64,000 nucleotides of DNA from CAZSXU01 sp964610505 (GTDB taxonomy: Bacteria; Arandabacterota; Arandabacteria; JAGLYR01): the NCBI GenBank assembly GCA_964610505.1, contig CAZSXU010000024.1, positions 4,861 to 68,860 on the forward strand, read 5' to 3'. A program made the translations under genes and the position numbers. This document shows positions 25,828-35,065 of the stretch, piece by piece. The first letter of the stretch is position 1; each line of letters starts with the position of its first letter. The notes beneath the pieces were generated by a model. That model was not told the DNA's origin. It ran no database searches and saw only the letters and a list, made by a program, of their open reading frames with translations.

Positions 25828-27338
25828 CAAAATGGCCAGGGACCCGCAGTCTCTTCTGGACATTCGCCGGTGCCTTCCTCGCCGTCCTTGTTGTCGCCAC
25901 AGTGCTGCAGCTGTTCGCCGTCGGCACCGTGATGCGGCCCATTGCAGAGAGGTGGGTCCGCACGCATGCCGAACTCCTCGCTCAGAGGGCTGCGAGTGAC
26001 ATCGGCAATCTGCCGCCCACGGCGGGAAACGCCGACATCGAGAACATCCTGGTCTCCTACCGGAAGGAGATGGAGAGTGTTCGGCTGGTTTTTCGGAAAC
26101 CCGGCGGCGAAGTCCTGACCGGACGACGGATGCCTCCGGGCATGGTGCGGCTTCTGAGCGATCATCCCGTGGAGGAATGGGATCACCTGGATCCGGCCGA
26201 CCGCGAGCCGCCTGATCCGGAATCACCCGATCGCCCGCGGGGCCCGCGCCCCAGAGGTCGGGACCGGAGGGACCGACCTCGATCCCGGGTTCTCAGCCGG
26301 CAGCCGGTGGACACGTCGTCGCGTGTTCAGGGAGAAGTGATTGCCCTCGGGTTCCACGTTCCCCGCCGCTTTCATGTTCTCCCGCACGATATTCCCCGCC
26401 CGCTCCTCCTGTATCTGCCTTTGGCCCTTCTGCTCTCGGGAGCCGCAGGGCTGATCATGGTGCGGCTGCTGTTACGACGGCTTCGGGCGCTCGAGGATCT
26501 GGCCGGGCGTGTCAGCGAGGGAGATCTGGATGCCCGGGTGCCGAATCCGGGCAGAGACGAAATCGGAAGATTGGGCGAGCGGCTCAATCGCATGACGGAG
26601 AAACTGAAGGAGGCCAGACGGCATCTCGAGGAGAGCGATAGGCAGCGGCGGCAGCTCTTCGCGGACATTTCCCACGAGCTGGCCACACCTCTCACCTCCA
26701 TTCGGGGCTACACGGAAACGCTTCTGGAACCGAAGGTGCCGGTATCGGACCAGGAGCGGGTCACATTCCTGGCGAACATCCTTGAGGAATCAGAGCGGAT
26801 GGACCTTCTGATTGACGACCTTCTGGATCTCACGCGGCTCGAGGCAGGGGCAACGAATCTCGAGACGACGGTGTTGGACTGGACCGAGCTCTGCCGCAAC
26901 ACGATGGACCGGTTCCGGCCCCGGTTCGAGCAGGCCGGTCTGAAGATCCACTGGACGGGTCCCGCTGATCCGGTCCGGGTGGTGGCCGACGGACGCCGCC
27001 TCGAACAGGTTCTGGACAATCTGCTCGTGAATGCGCTGCGGTATGTTCCTTCGGGGGGAACGGTGACACTCTCGCTGGACCCGGCCCCGGATCCACCGGA
27101 CCGAGCCCGCCTCACCGTGAGCGATGACGGTCCCGGCTTCCCGGAAGAAGACCTTCCACATATCTTCGACCGCTTCTATCGGGCGTCCGCGGCCCGCGCG
27201 GCCACGGGTTCCGGACTCGGACTGGCGATCGTCAAGGAGATTGTCGACCAGCATGAGGGCGAAGTCCGCGCCGAGAACCGGAAGCCCTCGGGAGCGACCA
27301 TCCTCATTGACCTGCCCGCGGAAAAGCAGGGCACCTAG
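25824..27338 (+). CDS. Membrane sensor histidine kinase
   Basis: This 504-residue kinase starts at 25824 in an ATGA overlap with the response regulator gene. TM1 is TFAGAFLAVLVVATVLQLFA; a periplasmic sensor region of about 170 residues is rich in Arg, Pro and Asp (RPRGPRPRGRDRRDRPRSR); TM2 is LLLYLPLALLLSGAAGLIMV. A HAMP domain (LAGRVSEGDLDARVPNPGRD) leads to HisKA with His284 in FADISHELATPLTSIRGY. The ATPase part has DNLLVNALRYVP (N box), VSDDGPGFPEEDL (G1) and GSGLGLAIVKEIV (G2). The signal is unknown. The Spy-like gene downstream suggests envelope or metal stress, as in CpxAR or ZraSR. Confidence 0.93.
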   Translation: MTKWPGTRSLFWTFAGAFLAVLVVATVLQLFAVGTVMRPIAERWVRTHAELLAQRAASDIGNLPPTAGNADIENILVSYRKEMESVRLVFRKPGGEVLTGRRMPPGMVRLLSDHPVEEWDHLDPADREPPDPESPDRPRGPRPRGRDRRDRPRSRVLSRQPVDTSSRVQGEVIALGFHVPRRFHVLPHDIPRPLLLYLPLALLLSGAAGLIMVRLLLRRLRALEDLAGRVSEGDLDARVPNPGRDEIGRLGERLNRMTEKLKEARRHLEESDRQRRQLFADISHELATPLTSIRGYTETLLEPKVPVSDQERVTFLANILEESERMDLLIDDLLDLTRLEAGATNLETTVLDWTELCRNTMDRFRPRFEQAGLKIHWTGPADPVRVVADGRRLEQVLDNLLVNALRYVPSGGTVTLSLDPAPDPPDRARLTVSDDGPGFPEEDLPHIFDRFYRASAARAATGSGLGLAIVKEIVDQHEGEVRAENRKPSGATILIDLPAEKQGT

Positions 27339-27342
27339 GTCA

Positions 27343-27462
27343 GGTTCCTATTTCCGATTTCCTATTCACCATTTCCCATGCACTGCTGTTCGCCGGTTGC
27401 CTATGGCATCGCCGGAACCTACAAGTCAATCGGAAACCGCCAATCGGAAATCGAGCCCCGGA
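27343..27462. repeat. Inverted ATTTCCGATTTCC / AATCGGAAATCG repeat
   Basis: GGTTCCTATTTCCGATTTCC and CTATTCACCATTTCCC at the left face AATCGGAAACC and CAATCGGAAATCG at the right, about 50 bases apart, with AACC flanks on the inner side. It sits inside the four-gene operon between the kinase and the first lipoprotein gene. Confidence 0.5.
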
Positions 27463-27568
27463 AACGGGCTTGTCGCCCTTTGTCCCACCTGTGCCATAAT
27501 TGTGCAACATCTGACCCGTATCATAGGGGTGAAGATCGGAATGAATCGAACCCTTAACGTGGACGGGC

Positions 27569-28510
27569 ATGGGCATGAGAATCGAAATCATGAGAAGAAT
27601 GCGGCGGGACAAAACGCTGATCTCAACGGTGATCGTTCTTCTCTCAGCGGTTCTTCTCCAGGGATGTGGTGGGATGAAGCTGGAGAGCCGTTGGCGGGAT
27701 CGGGAGATCTCGATCGATGGAATGATCGGAAGTCCCGGCGAGGTCGACCGGGAGTGGGCGGGTGCCAGAACGGCCCTGGAAGACGAGAACGTTTCGGTCG
27801 GCCTGGTCAATGACGAAGAGTATCTGTATATGAGCCTCGTTCTGGGAGACGCGTCATTCGGGCGTCAAGTGGTGGGAATGGGGTTTACCCTCTGGTTCGA
27901 CCCCGATGGAGGGAACAACCGGGAGTTCGGAATTCGGTTCCCCCTCGGAGTGGGCCAGAGCGGGTTTCCCCTGGCGGGGTCCGGCATGCCTTCCTTCGCA
28001 AGACCCGATGTGGGAAGTGACCGGGAGGATGGAGACTTCGAGGCGCATCTTCAGGAGACCCTGGAGGCAATGACGCAGCTGGAGATTCTCGGACCCGGGG
28101 AAAGGGACCGCCGGAAGCTCCATGTTCACGATGCGGGCGGGATCGACGTGGAAATGGGAACATCCAATGGAGCGTTGGTCTACGAGCTGAGGGTTCCCCT
28201 TGCCGGGATGGTCGATCATCCCTACGCGATCGGCGCAAAACCGGGAAGCGTTATCGGTGTGGGATTAGAAACGCCCAAGATCGACGTGAGTGCGATGAGA
28301 GATGAAATGAAAGGTAGGGGCCGTGGGGGCGGCGGGCGGCCGGGTGGTGGTATGCGGGGCGGTGGCAGGCCGGGGGGTGGAATGCGGGAAATGCGTCCCG
28401 AAATGCCGGAACCACTGAACGTCTGGGGCAAGATTCGCCTGGCTTCGGTCGAGGAGTCACCTTCGGCGATCAACGAGACAGGTGCGTCGGTCATTTCGGC
28501 GGAGATGTAG
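27569..28510 (+). CDS. Lipoprotein with a DOMON/CBM9-like beta domain and Gly-rich tail
   Basis: This is a 313-residue precursor. The lipobox VLLQGCGG follows the hydrophobic TLISTVIVLLSAVLL. The stretch REISIDGMIGSPGEVDREWA then VGLVNDEEYLYMSLVLGD has the look of the carbohydrate-binding-9/DOMON-like beta sandwiches that start many uncharacterised FCB lipoproteins, where a ligand or haem may bind. Near the end a low-complexity run of RGGGGRPGGGMRGGGRPGGG (about residues 250-275) precedes a Met/Pro-rich part. Several in-frame ATGs near the start make the exact first residue uncertain. It is followed by the Spy-like gene and is likely in the same transcript as the two-component genes. Confidence 0.7.
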   Translation: MGMRIEIMRRMRRDKTLISTVIVLLSAVLLQGCGGMKLESRWRDREISIDGMIGSPGEVDREWAGARTALEDENVSVGLVNDEEYLYMSLVLGDASFGRQVVGMGFTLWFDPDGGNNREFGIRFPLGVGQSGFPLAGSGMPSFARPDVGSDREDGDFEAHLQETLEAMTQLEILGPGERDRRKLHVHDAGGIDVEMGTSNGALVYELRVPLAGMVDHPYAIGAKPGSVIGVGLETPKIDVSAMRDEMKGRGRGGGGRPGGGMRGGGRPGGGMREMRPEMPEPLNVWGKIRLASVEESPSAINETGASVISAEM

Positions 28511-28568
28511 CGGGTTTGAATCGTCATCCGGGTTTCAGACTCGGGTGCGCAGAGAAAGGGAGGGTATC

Positions 28569-29705
28569 ATGAGACGCGTGAAGTTCCTGATCGCTGGTTT
28601 GGCTCTAGCGGGTTTGATTGCGGCAGCGGCGGGCTGCAGCGAGTCGGAGGGCGAGTCGGATCCGATGGCGCTTCTCTCATCGTCCAGCGCGGCGGTGGCC
28701 GCGGAGGCATCCGCATGGATCCCGGACATCTCTGAGATCACCACGGCGCTCGGTCTCACGGTGGCTGAAGCGGAGGCGCTCGAGACTGCCCTTGACGGTG
28801 TTCGAGAAAAGGCTGGTACGATGGGGCGGGGCATGCACGAAGGGCGCCGCGGCGGAAGGCGAGGTCACGGCTTCGGCCAGGGAGGAGTCGATTCACCGCC
28901 AGACGGCGAACCGCCTTTCTTCGGTTTCCTCGAGGCATGCTCGGAGATCCTCGAGCCGGCCAAGTTTGCCGAGCTGCTGAATCTCATGGCTGAACGGCAT
29001 GAGGCGCACAGGGATGCGATGGCCGAACATCGGGGAGAACGGCCGGGCCGAGGTAGGGATCGCGGATTCCAGGGAAGGGGACAGGGGCCGCGCGGGGCCG
29101 GCAGAGTTGATGATCTCGCCGAGGCGCTGGACCTCACGGATGAGCAGAGGACGGCCGTCCAGGGTGTGTTCGAGGACATGCACGAGGCTTTGCAGGAACA
29201 CCGGCAAGCGTGTCGCGACAGCGAGACGGCCCGGGGAGAGGGCCGGGAGCAGGCGCAGGCAATTCACGAGGAGTTCCGGGAGGAGCTGAAAGACATCCTC
29301 ACGGCCGAGCAGCTGGAACAGATGGACGCGCTTCGCGAAGAGCATCGCACCGATCGGCAGGAAGACATGCAGGCCCGAGCCGGGGAGCACATGGATCGGG
29401 CGGTTGAATTCATGACCCGGATCCTGGATCTGGATGGTTCCCAGGCCACGGGTATTGAGGACATCATGGACACGGCGCACGAGCAGGTCCGGGCTCTCCA
29501 CGAGGCCGTGCGAAATGATGAGATGGAGCGTGAGGCAGCCCATGAGCAGGGCGAGCAGATTCGGGATGAATCGGTCTCGGCGATTCGCGGCCTACTCAAC
29601 GAGGACCAAGCGATCGTGTTTGAGGCTCTTTCGAACCTTCTCCCGCACCACGGCGCCGGGTTTGGACACGGCCCGGCCCGTGGGTTCCGAGGTTCCAAGC
29701 ACTAG
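28569..29705 (+). CDS. Spy/CpxP-like lipoprotein with LTxxQ motifs
   Basis: The ATG at 28569 follows GGGAGGGTATC and gives 378 residues. The signal ends in AAAAGCSES, a lipobox. The body is almost entirely charged alpha helix, rich in Glu, His, Arg, Gln and Met, with the Spy/CpxP hallmarks LTDEQRTAVQG and LTAEQLEQMDAL, and repeats of EHMDRAVEFMTRILDLDG type. Spy-family proteins are periplasmic chaperones or metal-sensing modulators of envelope-stress kinases. The many His residues (HEGRR, HEAHRDAMAEHRGERPG) suggest metal binding. Position behind the sensor kinase fits a CpxP- or ZraP-like feedback role, which is inferred. Confidence 0.75.
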   Translation: MRRVKFLIAGLALAGLIAAAAGCSESEGESDPMALLSSSSAAVAAEASAWIPDISEITTALGLTVAEAEALETALDGVREKAGTMGRGMHEGRRGGRRGHGFGQGGVDSPPDGEPPFFGFLEACSEILEPAKFAELLNLMAERHEAHRDAMAEHRGERPGRGRDRGFQGRGQGPRGAGRVDDLAEALDLTDEQRTAVQGVFEDMHEALQEHRQACRDSETARGEGREQAQAIHEEFREELKDILTAEQLEQMDALREEHRTDRQEDMQARAGEHMDRAVEFMTRILDLDGSQATGIEDIMDTAHEQVRALHEAVRNDEMEREAAHEQGEQIRDESVSAIRGLLNEDQAIVFEALSNLLPHHGAGFGHGPARGFRGSKH

Positions 29706-29827
29706 GAACCGGGACGTTCACCGGTTCCGCTGCGGCCGATACGACGCCGGCCGCACGCGGGTGGGGGTGGGGCAGCCGGCGAAAACCCTGCCCCCTTCTT
29801 CTGCAACCACGGATTGTGCCAACGGAC

Positions 29828-29853
29828 GAGGGGCGATGGTCGCGTCGCCCCTC
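29828..29853. terminator. GAGGGGCGA hairpin between convergent genes
   Basis: GAGGGGCGA and TCGCCCCTC pair around an 8-base loop, between the ends of the Spy-like gene (plus) and the small membrane protein gene (minus). ACCACGGATTGTG just upstream resembles a worn CCACAGATT element. Stem and context match the hairpins at 14711 and 34955. Confidence 0.55.
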
Positions 29854-29888
29854 ACGGTTTCTCTCTCGGTCTCGATGTGACTTGCGGT

Positions 29889-30140
29889 TCAGTCCTTCAG
29901 ATCCTTCTTCCTTCGTTTGACCTCCGCCTTGGCGAGCTTCTTCTCAATCTTGGCCTGTCGCTTCGAGGCGTCCTTAGCGGCCGGAGGAGAAGAGGGAAGA
30001 ACTCCTGCCGGTGCGGCGGGCCGAGTGCGGCGGCGCCTTCGGCTCACGACCCAGGACGCGAGCAGCTTGCCGAAGCCGGCGATCACCCCGGTGACGAATA
30101 CGATCAGAACCCATTTGCCGATATCCCAGAACCCGTCCAC
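29889..30140 (-). CDS. Small membrane protein with a basic C-terminal tail
   Basis: A GTG start at 30140 follows GAGGTAGAAGA and gives 83 residues. One membrane segment, GKWVLIVFVTGVIAGFGKLLA, is followed by SRRRRRTRP, a Pro/Ala linker and a highly charged helix, KRQAKIEKKLAKAEVKRRKK. No family is recognised. The arginine block directly after the hydrophobic segment predicts a cytoplasmic tail. It is convergent with the Spy-like gene. Confidence 0.6.
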   Translation of the reverse strand: MDGFWDIGKWVLIVFVTGVIAGFGKLLASWVVSRRRRRTRPAAPAGVLPSSPPAAKDASKRQAKIEKKLAKAEVKRRKKDLKD

Positions 30141-30457
30141 TCTTCTACCTCATGGGCCAGGGTACCACAAGAATGGGGATCCCTCAGCATGTTTCCACAG
30201 GTTTCGTCTTTCTGGATGCGCCGGCGAAGACCCGCGTGGATGAACTGCGTGTCACCTGGAGGGATGGAACGACATCGGGTGGAGTTTCTTCAGAAATAAC
30301 AACTTCCAAGCGATCGGGCGCGCAAAAACCCGAAACCTGTTGATTCTTAAGGTCCAATGTGCTACCCTTGAAGCAGTGATCGATTGGGTTTTGCTCTTTA
30401 AGAACCTTCGAGACCGTTTCCGTAATTATCTGGTCGCTGCCAGAGAGGGAGGGATCC
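30141..30457 (+). promoter_or_regulatory. Intergenic region with promoter of the gingipain-like gene
   Basis: TTGATT (30340-30345) and TACCCT (30363-30368) are 17 bases apart, about 90 bases upstream of the ATG at 30458, which is preceded by GAGAGGGAGGGATCC. Further upstream, around 30190-30290, a plus frame holds TRVDELRVTWRDGTTSG, faintly like the end of an ASPIC/UnbV domain, perhaps a worn gene fragment. Confidence 0.5.
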
Positions 30458-33400
30458 ATGCGCTGTGCTACGATTCTGTCCATCGTACTCGTCGGTCTGC
30501 TGTGTCTTGGGGTGGTGCCCGCCGCCGCCTCGGAGATGACTCACACAGTGATCTTCGACCCCGATCGGATGTCGATCGAAAGCCGAGAAGGGTTTGATGT
30601 GGTCCGGGTCGGGGAATGCCGGTTTGAACTGGTAGCCGGCAAGCCCATGATTCCGGTGCGAACGATCCACTTTTCCATCCCCGCCGGGATGGTCGCGACG
30701 GCCCTGGAGATTCGCTCCCTCGAGCAAATCGAGCTGGACGCCGACCTCTACCTCCACCCGTCTCAACCCCCCGTTCGTCTGAGCGACAAGACCACTCGCC
30801 AATTCATCGGCCCGGACCCGGTCGTCTATGAATCCGCGGAGCCGTATCCGGGAAGTGTGGCGAAGCTGATGACCAATGGGCACATGGGCGGTTACGCGGT
30901 GGTGGGCGTTCAGGTTTATCCCGTGGAGTACCGGCCCGCCCAGCGAAAGGTCTATCTGAACCGGCGGATCGAGCTGGCTCTGATTCTGGGGCCGGCCGAG
31001 GAGCCGGCGGGAATCATCACCGGTCGTACGGAGGCGGGCGAAAGGGCCGTCATGGACCGGGTGCGCGCGCTGGTGGTCAATCCCGAACAGGTAGCCGAGC
31101 ACATCGGTCCGAGGCCCAAGGGCGACCGGCAGAGCATCGTCGAGTACGCCATCATCACCGGCTCGAGCTACGTCGACGAGTTTCAGCCTCTAGCCGACTG
31201 GAAGACCAAGAAGGGCGTTCCTACGGAGATTTTCACCACGGATTGGATCTACGCCAACTACACGGGTACGGATAACCAGGAAGAAATCCGGAACTTCATC
31301 AAGGACTACGAAGCCACCGAGGGGCTGGTCTACGTTCTCCTGGGTGGGGACGACGACGTCGTTCCGGCGAGAATCGCCTGGGACGATCTCGGCTACGACG
31401 GCATCCGGGCCGATCTCTACTACTCCGACACCGATGGGAGCTGGAACTGGGACGGCGATGGGTACTGGGGCGAACATCCGGCCGATGACGTCGATATGTA
31501 CGGCGATGTCTACGTAGGCCGGGCGCCGGTCAACACCTCTTCCGAGGCGACGAACTTCGTGGACCAGATTCTGATGTACGAAGCCTCGAGCGCCGGCGCG
31601 ACCCTGCCGACGGATTTTCAGGAAGACATGCTGTTCATGGCCGAGATCCTCTGGGACGATCCCGATCCCTATACGAACGGCGGCATCGCCAAGGATATGA
31701 TTGACACCGGCTACGTACCTTCGCGTTTTGACCCGATCACCAAGCTCTACGAAGCCGACGGCAACCTGAACTACACCTCGGCGATGAATGCCATGAACGA
31801 CGGGCCCGGAATCACGAACCACTGCGGGCACTGCAACTACAACGTGATGAGCATCGGGCCGAGCGCGCTCTACAACAGCGACATGGACGCCCTCACCAAC
31901 GGTTCGCGCCAGGGCATTTACTACACGATCGGGTGCTGGGCGGCCGCCTTCGACTACGACAATATCGCCGAGCACTACGTCAACAACACGGGCGGTGGCG
32001 GAGTCGCCTTCGTCGGCAACAGTCGCTACGGCTGGGGGTGCCCGGGATATCCGGGTGAGTGCGTATCGGATCTCTACGATCAGGAGTTCTTCCGGGCCCT
32101 GTTCACGGACGATCTCTACAACCTCGGCATCACGCACGCCGATGCGAGGGATTACTACGTGCCGGATTCCCAGTCCGATGCCTACATGCGGTACGGACTC
32201 TACGAGCTGAACGTGCTCGGGTGTCCCGAGATGCCCATCTGGACTCGGACGCCGCAAACGCTGGCCGTGAGTCATCCGTCGACCCTGCCGATGGGATCGT
32301 CCTACTTCACCGTCCAGGTGAACACGGCGAAGGCCGCCATCGTGGGCGCGACCGTGTGTCTCATGAAGGACGATGAGGTCTACGAAGTCGATGTTACGGA
32401 CGGAAGCGGGCAGGTCACATTCGAACCGACACCCGCCACCGGCGGCACCATGACGGTGACGGTTACCATGCATGACTACCTGCCGTACGAGGGCGAGGCG
32501 ACGGTCGAGGTTGGAACGCCTCCCTCGGCACCGACCGGCCTTGCGGCGGTCGGCGGCGACGGTCAGGTGACGCTCTCGTGGAATACAAACCCGGAGCCCG
32601 ACATCGACTACTACATCATCTACCGTGCGACCACACCGGCCCCGGCCGGATCACTCACCACGGTGATGTCCCCCGGGTATCTCGACACCGACGTGGTGAA
32701 CGATACGACCTACCACTACCGTTTGAGGGCGGTTGATACCGAGGGGGATAAGAGCGGCTACTCCAACGAAGCGAACGCAACTCCGCAGAAACCGCCCGTG
32801 ATCTTCATCACACACACACCGCTTACGGACACGGATGATTCCAACAACCCGTATCCGGTTGTGGCCACGATCACGGCGACCGAAACGTCCCTGGACCCGG
32901 ACTCCCTCCTCGTGATGTACGAAACGCAGACGCGAGTCTGGGAATCCGTCGTCATGACCGGCACGGGCACCCCCGACGAGTACCGGGGCGATATCCCGGC
33001 TCAGCCGTGCGGGACGCTGGTCGACTACTACATCCTGGCGGTGGACATGAACAGCAACCGCGAGACCCATCCGGACCTGGCGCCGGCAAGCACGCATTCC
33101 TTTGCCGTCAACTTCACGGTGGTCTTCGAAGATGATTTCGAGACCGATAAGGGGTGGACGGTGGGAGATGCGGGCGACGACGCGACGACCGGAATCTGGG
33201 ACCGCTGCGACCCTGAGTGGACCGAGGCCCAACCCGAGGACGATCACACGCCCGATTCCGGTGTGCGGGCCTACATCACGGATTGCGACGCGGGAACGAG
33301 CCAGGGGTCCTACGACGTGGACGGCGGCAAGACCACTGTGTTGTCGCCGGTGTTCGATCTCTTGGACTATGCCAGTGCGTCGGTCCGGTACTACCGGTGG

Positions 33401-34900
33401 TACTCCAATGACACGGGCTCGGAGCCCGGCACCGACTACTGGGTGGTTCAGGTCTCGGATGACGGTTGGACCACGTGGGCCACGCTGGAGAACACCAACG
33501 TGACGAACCGCAGTTGGCTCATGATGCAGTTTGACGTCGGCGGCTACGTGGATCTGACGGGCACCGTTCAGTTCCGCTTCATCGCCAGCGATGAAGATCC
33601 GGGATCGCTTGTGGAAGCGGGCGTGGACGACTTCCTGTTGATGGGGTGTCCAGATCTCACCGATGTGGAACCCCCGACGGTGACCGTCGTGGATCCCAAC
33701 GGCGGGGAGGCGCTGACGGGCGGCCAACCGTACGATATCGAGTGGACGTCATCGGACAACGTCGGTGTCGTCTCGACGACCATCCTTCTCTCGACCGACG
33801 GCGGCGGGTCGTATCCGACGATGGTTGCCTCGGGATCCCTGACGTCCCCCTACAGCTGGGACGTTCCGAACGAGGACCAGGCGAGCTGCCGGATCAAGGT
33901 AACGTGCGTGGATGCGGCGACGAACGAGGGAAGCGATGAGTCGGATGCGAATTTCGCCATCGTCTGGCAGGATTACGAGGCCCCCACCGTGACCGTCGTG
34001 GATCCCAACGGCGGCGAGGCGATTCAGGGTGGAGATCCGTACGACATCGAATGGACATCCTCGGACAACGTCGGTGTCGTCACGACCACGATTCTTCTCT
34101 CCACAAACGGTGGATCCACGTATCCGACGACCATCGCGAGCGGCTCGCTTGCATCACCATATACCTGGGACGTGCCGGATGTGGATGAGCCGTCCTGCCG
34201 AATCCGCGTGGTGTGCGAGGACGCCGCAGCGAATCCGGGCAGCGACGATTCGGACGCGGATTTCTCCATCCTTCCCATCGATCACGAGCCTCCGACGGTG
34301 ACCGTCCTCGATCCCAACGGGGGCGAGGAGATCTTCGGCGCTGGTCCCTATACGATTCGCTGGACGTCGGATGACAACGTCGGCGTCACGCTGACGGCCG
34401 TTTTGCTCTCGGTGGACGGCGGTCTCACGTTCCCCGACACGCTTACCGCCGGGGGGCTGGACTCCGCTTGGGTGTGGGACGTACCGGATGTGGACGAGAC
34501 GAGCTGCAGGGTCAAAGTCCTCTGCTGGGACGCGGAATCGAACGAGGGGAGCGATGCATCGGACGGCGGTTTCACGGTGATCAGTACGGTGACGGCGGTG
34601 GCCATGCTGGAAGCGGCTCCGGCGGAACTGGTGCTTCGCCAGAACCGGCCGAATCCGTTCAACCCGGTGACGGAGATCGAGTTCGGTCTTCCCGAGACCG
34701 GGTCGGCACTTCTCGAGGTCTACAACGTGAACGGTCGATTGATTACGACACTGGCGGATGGTGTGTTCAACGCCGGCTACCACCGAGTGGTCTGGAGAGG
34801 CACGGATGCATTCGGCGCCGAGGTCTCGAGCGGGATGTATTTCTACCGGCTCGTGACGGAAGAGAAGGTGTTGACGAAGAAGATGTTGATGCTCAAGTAG
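30458..34900 (+). CDS. Secreted gingipain-like (C25) cysteine peptidase with Fn3, MAM-like, tandem Ig-like and FlgD-like domains
   Basis: This 1480-residue precursor has the signal peptide MRCATILSIVLVGLLCLGVV. A prodomain covers about 30-215. The C25 domain (about 225-600) has YAIITGSSYVDEFQPLADWK, YVLLGGDDDVVPAR, then the catalytic region ITNHCGHCNYN (His458) and YYTIGCWAAAFD (Cys493), as in gingipains. Downstream: an Fn3 domain (PSAPTGLAAVGGDGQVTLSW), a jelly-roll module like that of the M28 protein (VFEDDFETDKGWTVG to EAGVDDFLL), three repeats of about 100 residues (PPTVTVVDPNGGEAL... FSILPIDHE), and the FlgD-like end (NRPNPFNPVTEIEFGL, YNVNGRLITTLADG, SSGMYFYRLV). An extracellular peptidase is predicted; in Porphyromonas such ends are type IX secretion signals, though whether this organism has that system cannot be seen here. 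Confidence 0.88.
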   Translation: MRCATILSIVLVGLLCLGVVPAAASEMTHTVIFDPDRMSIESREGFDVVRVGECRFELVAGKPMIPVRTIHFSIPAGMVATALEIRSLEQIELDADLYLHPSQPPVRLSDKTTRQFIGPDPVVYESAEPYPGSVAKLMTNGHMGGYAVVGVQVYPVEYRPAQRKVYLNRRIELALILGPAEEPAGIITGRTEAGERAVMDRVRALVVNPEQVAEHIGPRPKGDRQSIVEYAIITGSSYVDEFQPLADWKTKKGVPTEIFTTDWIYANYTGTDNQEEIRNFIKDYEATEGLVYVLLGGDDDVVPARIAWDDLGYDGIRADLYYSDTDGSWNWDGDGYWGEHPADDVDMYGDVYVGRAPVNTSSEATNFVDQILMYEASSAGATLPTDFQEDMLFMAEILWDDPDPYTNGGIAKDMIDTGYVPSRFDPITKLYEADGNLNYTSAMNAMNDGPGITNHCGHCNYNVMSIGPSALYNSDMDALTNGSRQGIYYTIGCWAAAFDYDNIAEHYVNNTGGGGVAFVGNSRYGWGCPGYPGECVSDLYDQEFFRALFTDDLYNLGITHADARDYYVPDSQSDAYMRYGLYELNVLGCPEMPIWTRTPQTLAVSHPSTLPMGSSYFTVQVNTAKAAIVGATVCLMKDDEVYEVDVTDGSGQVTFEPTPATGGTMTVTVTMHDYLPYEGEATVEVGTPPSAPTGLAAVGGDGQVTLSWNTNPEPDIDYYIIYRATTPAPAGSLTTVMSPGYLDTDVVNDTTYHYRLRAVDTEGDKSGYSNEANATPQKPPVIFITHTPLTDTDDSNNPYPVVATITATETSLDPDSLLVMYETQTRVWESVVMTGTGTPDEYRGDIPAQPCGTLVDYYILAVDMNSNRETHPDLAPASTHSFAVNFTVVFEDDFETDKGWTVGDAGDDATTGIWDRCDPEWTEAQPEDDHTPDSGVRAYITDCDAGTSQGSYDVDGGKTTVLSPVFDLLDYASASVRYYRWYSNDTGSEPGTDYWVVQVSDDGWTTWATLENTNVTNRSWLMMQFDVGGYVDLTGTVQFRFIASDEDPGSLVEAGVDDFLLMGCPDLTDVEPPTVTVVDPNGGEALTGGQPYDIEWTSSDNVGVVSTTILLSTDGGGSYPTMVASGSLTSPYSWDVPNEDQASCRIKVTCVDAATNEGSDESDANFAIVWQDYEAPTVTVVDPNGGEAIQGGDPYDIEWTSSDNVGVVTTTILLSTNGGSTYPTTIASGSLASPYTWDVPDVDEPSCRIRVVCEDAAANPGSDDSDADFSILPIDHEPPTVTVLDPNGGEEIFGAGPYTIRWTSDDNVGVTLTAVLLSVDGGLTFPDTLTAGGLDSAWVWDVPDVDETSCRVKVLCWDAESNEGSDASDGGFTVISTVTAVAMLEAAPAELVLRQNRPNPFNPVTEIEFGLPETGSALLEVYNVNGRLITTLADGVFNAGYHRVVWRGTDAFGAEVSSGMYFYRLVTEEKVLTKKMLMLK

Positions 34901-34932
34901 GCTGCGGAAGGGCGAGAAGTCTAAACCCTCGG

Positions 34933-35065
34933 CCACAGATTACACAGATAGGTTCGGGGCGATGCGATACGCATCGCCCCGAAAGTCTTTCCCCTTGTAT
35001 TCTTGTGGTCCCCGTGGTGGAGGCTCTTGGTTTTTCAAATCTGCGAAGATCTGTGAAATCTGTGG
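34933..35065. repeat. Inverted CCACAGATT element with a 14-bp hairpin, between convergent genes
   Basis: CCACAGATTACACAGAT (34933-34949) and its complement (35049-35065) agree at 16 of 17 positions. Inside lies TTCGGGGCGATGCG-ata-CGCATCGCCCCGAA (34953-34983), a perfect 14-bp stem. The right arm touches the stop codon of the minus-strand gene at 35066. It probably ends transcription from both sides. Confidence 0.8.

Noticed and set aside
30152..30343. Small plus-strand frame with TRVDELRVTWRDGTT
   Set aside because: It is only faintly like the end of an ASPIC/UnbV domain, has no ribosome-binding site and lies in the promoter gap of the gingipain-like gene. At most it is a worn remnant.
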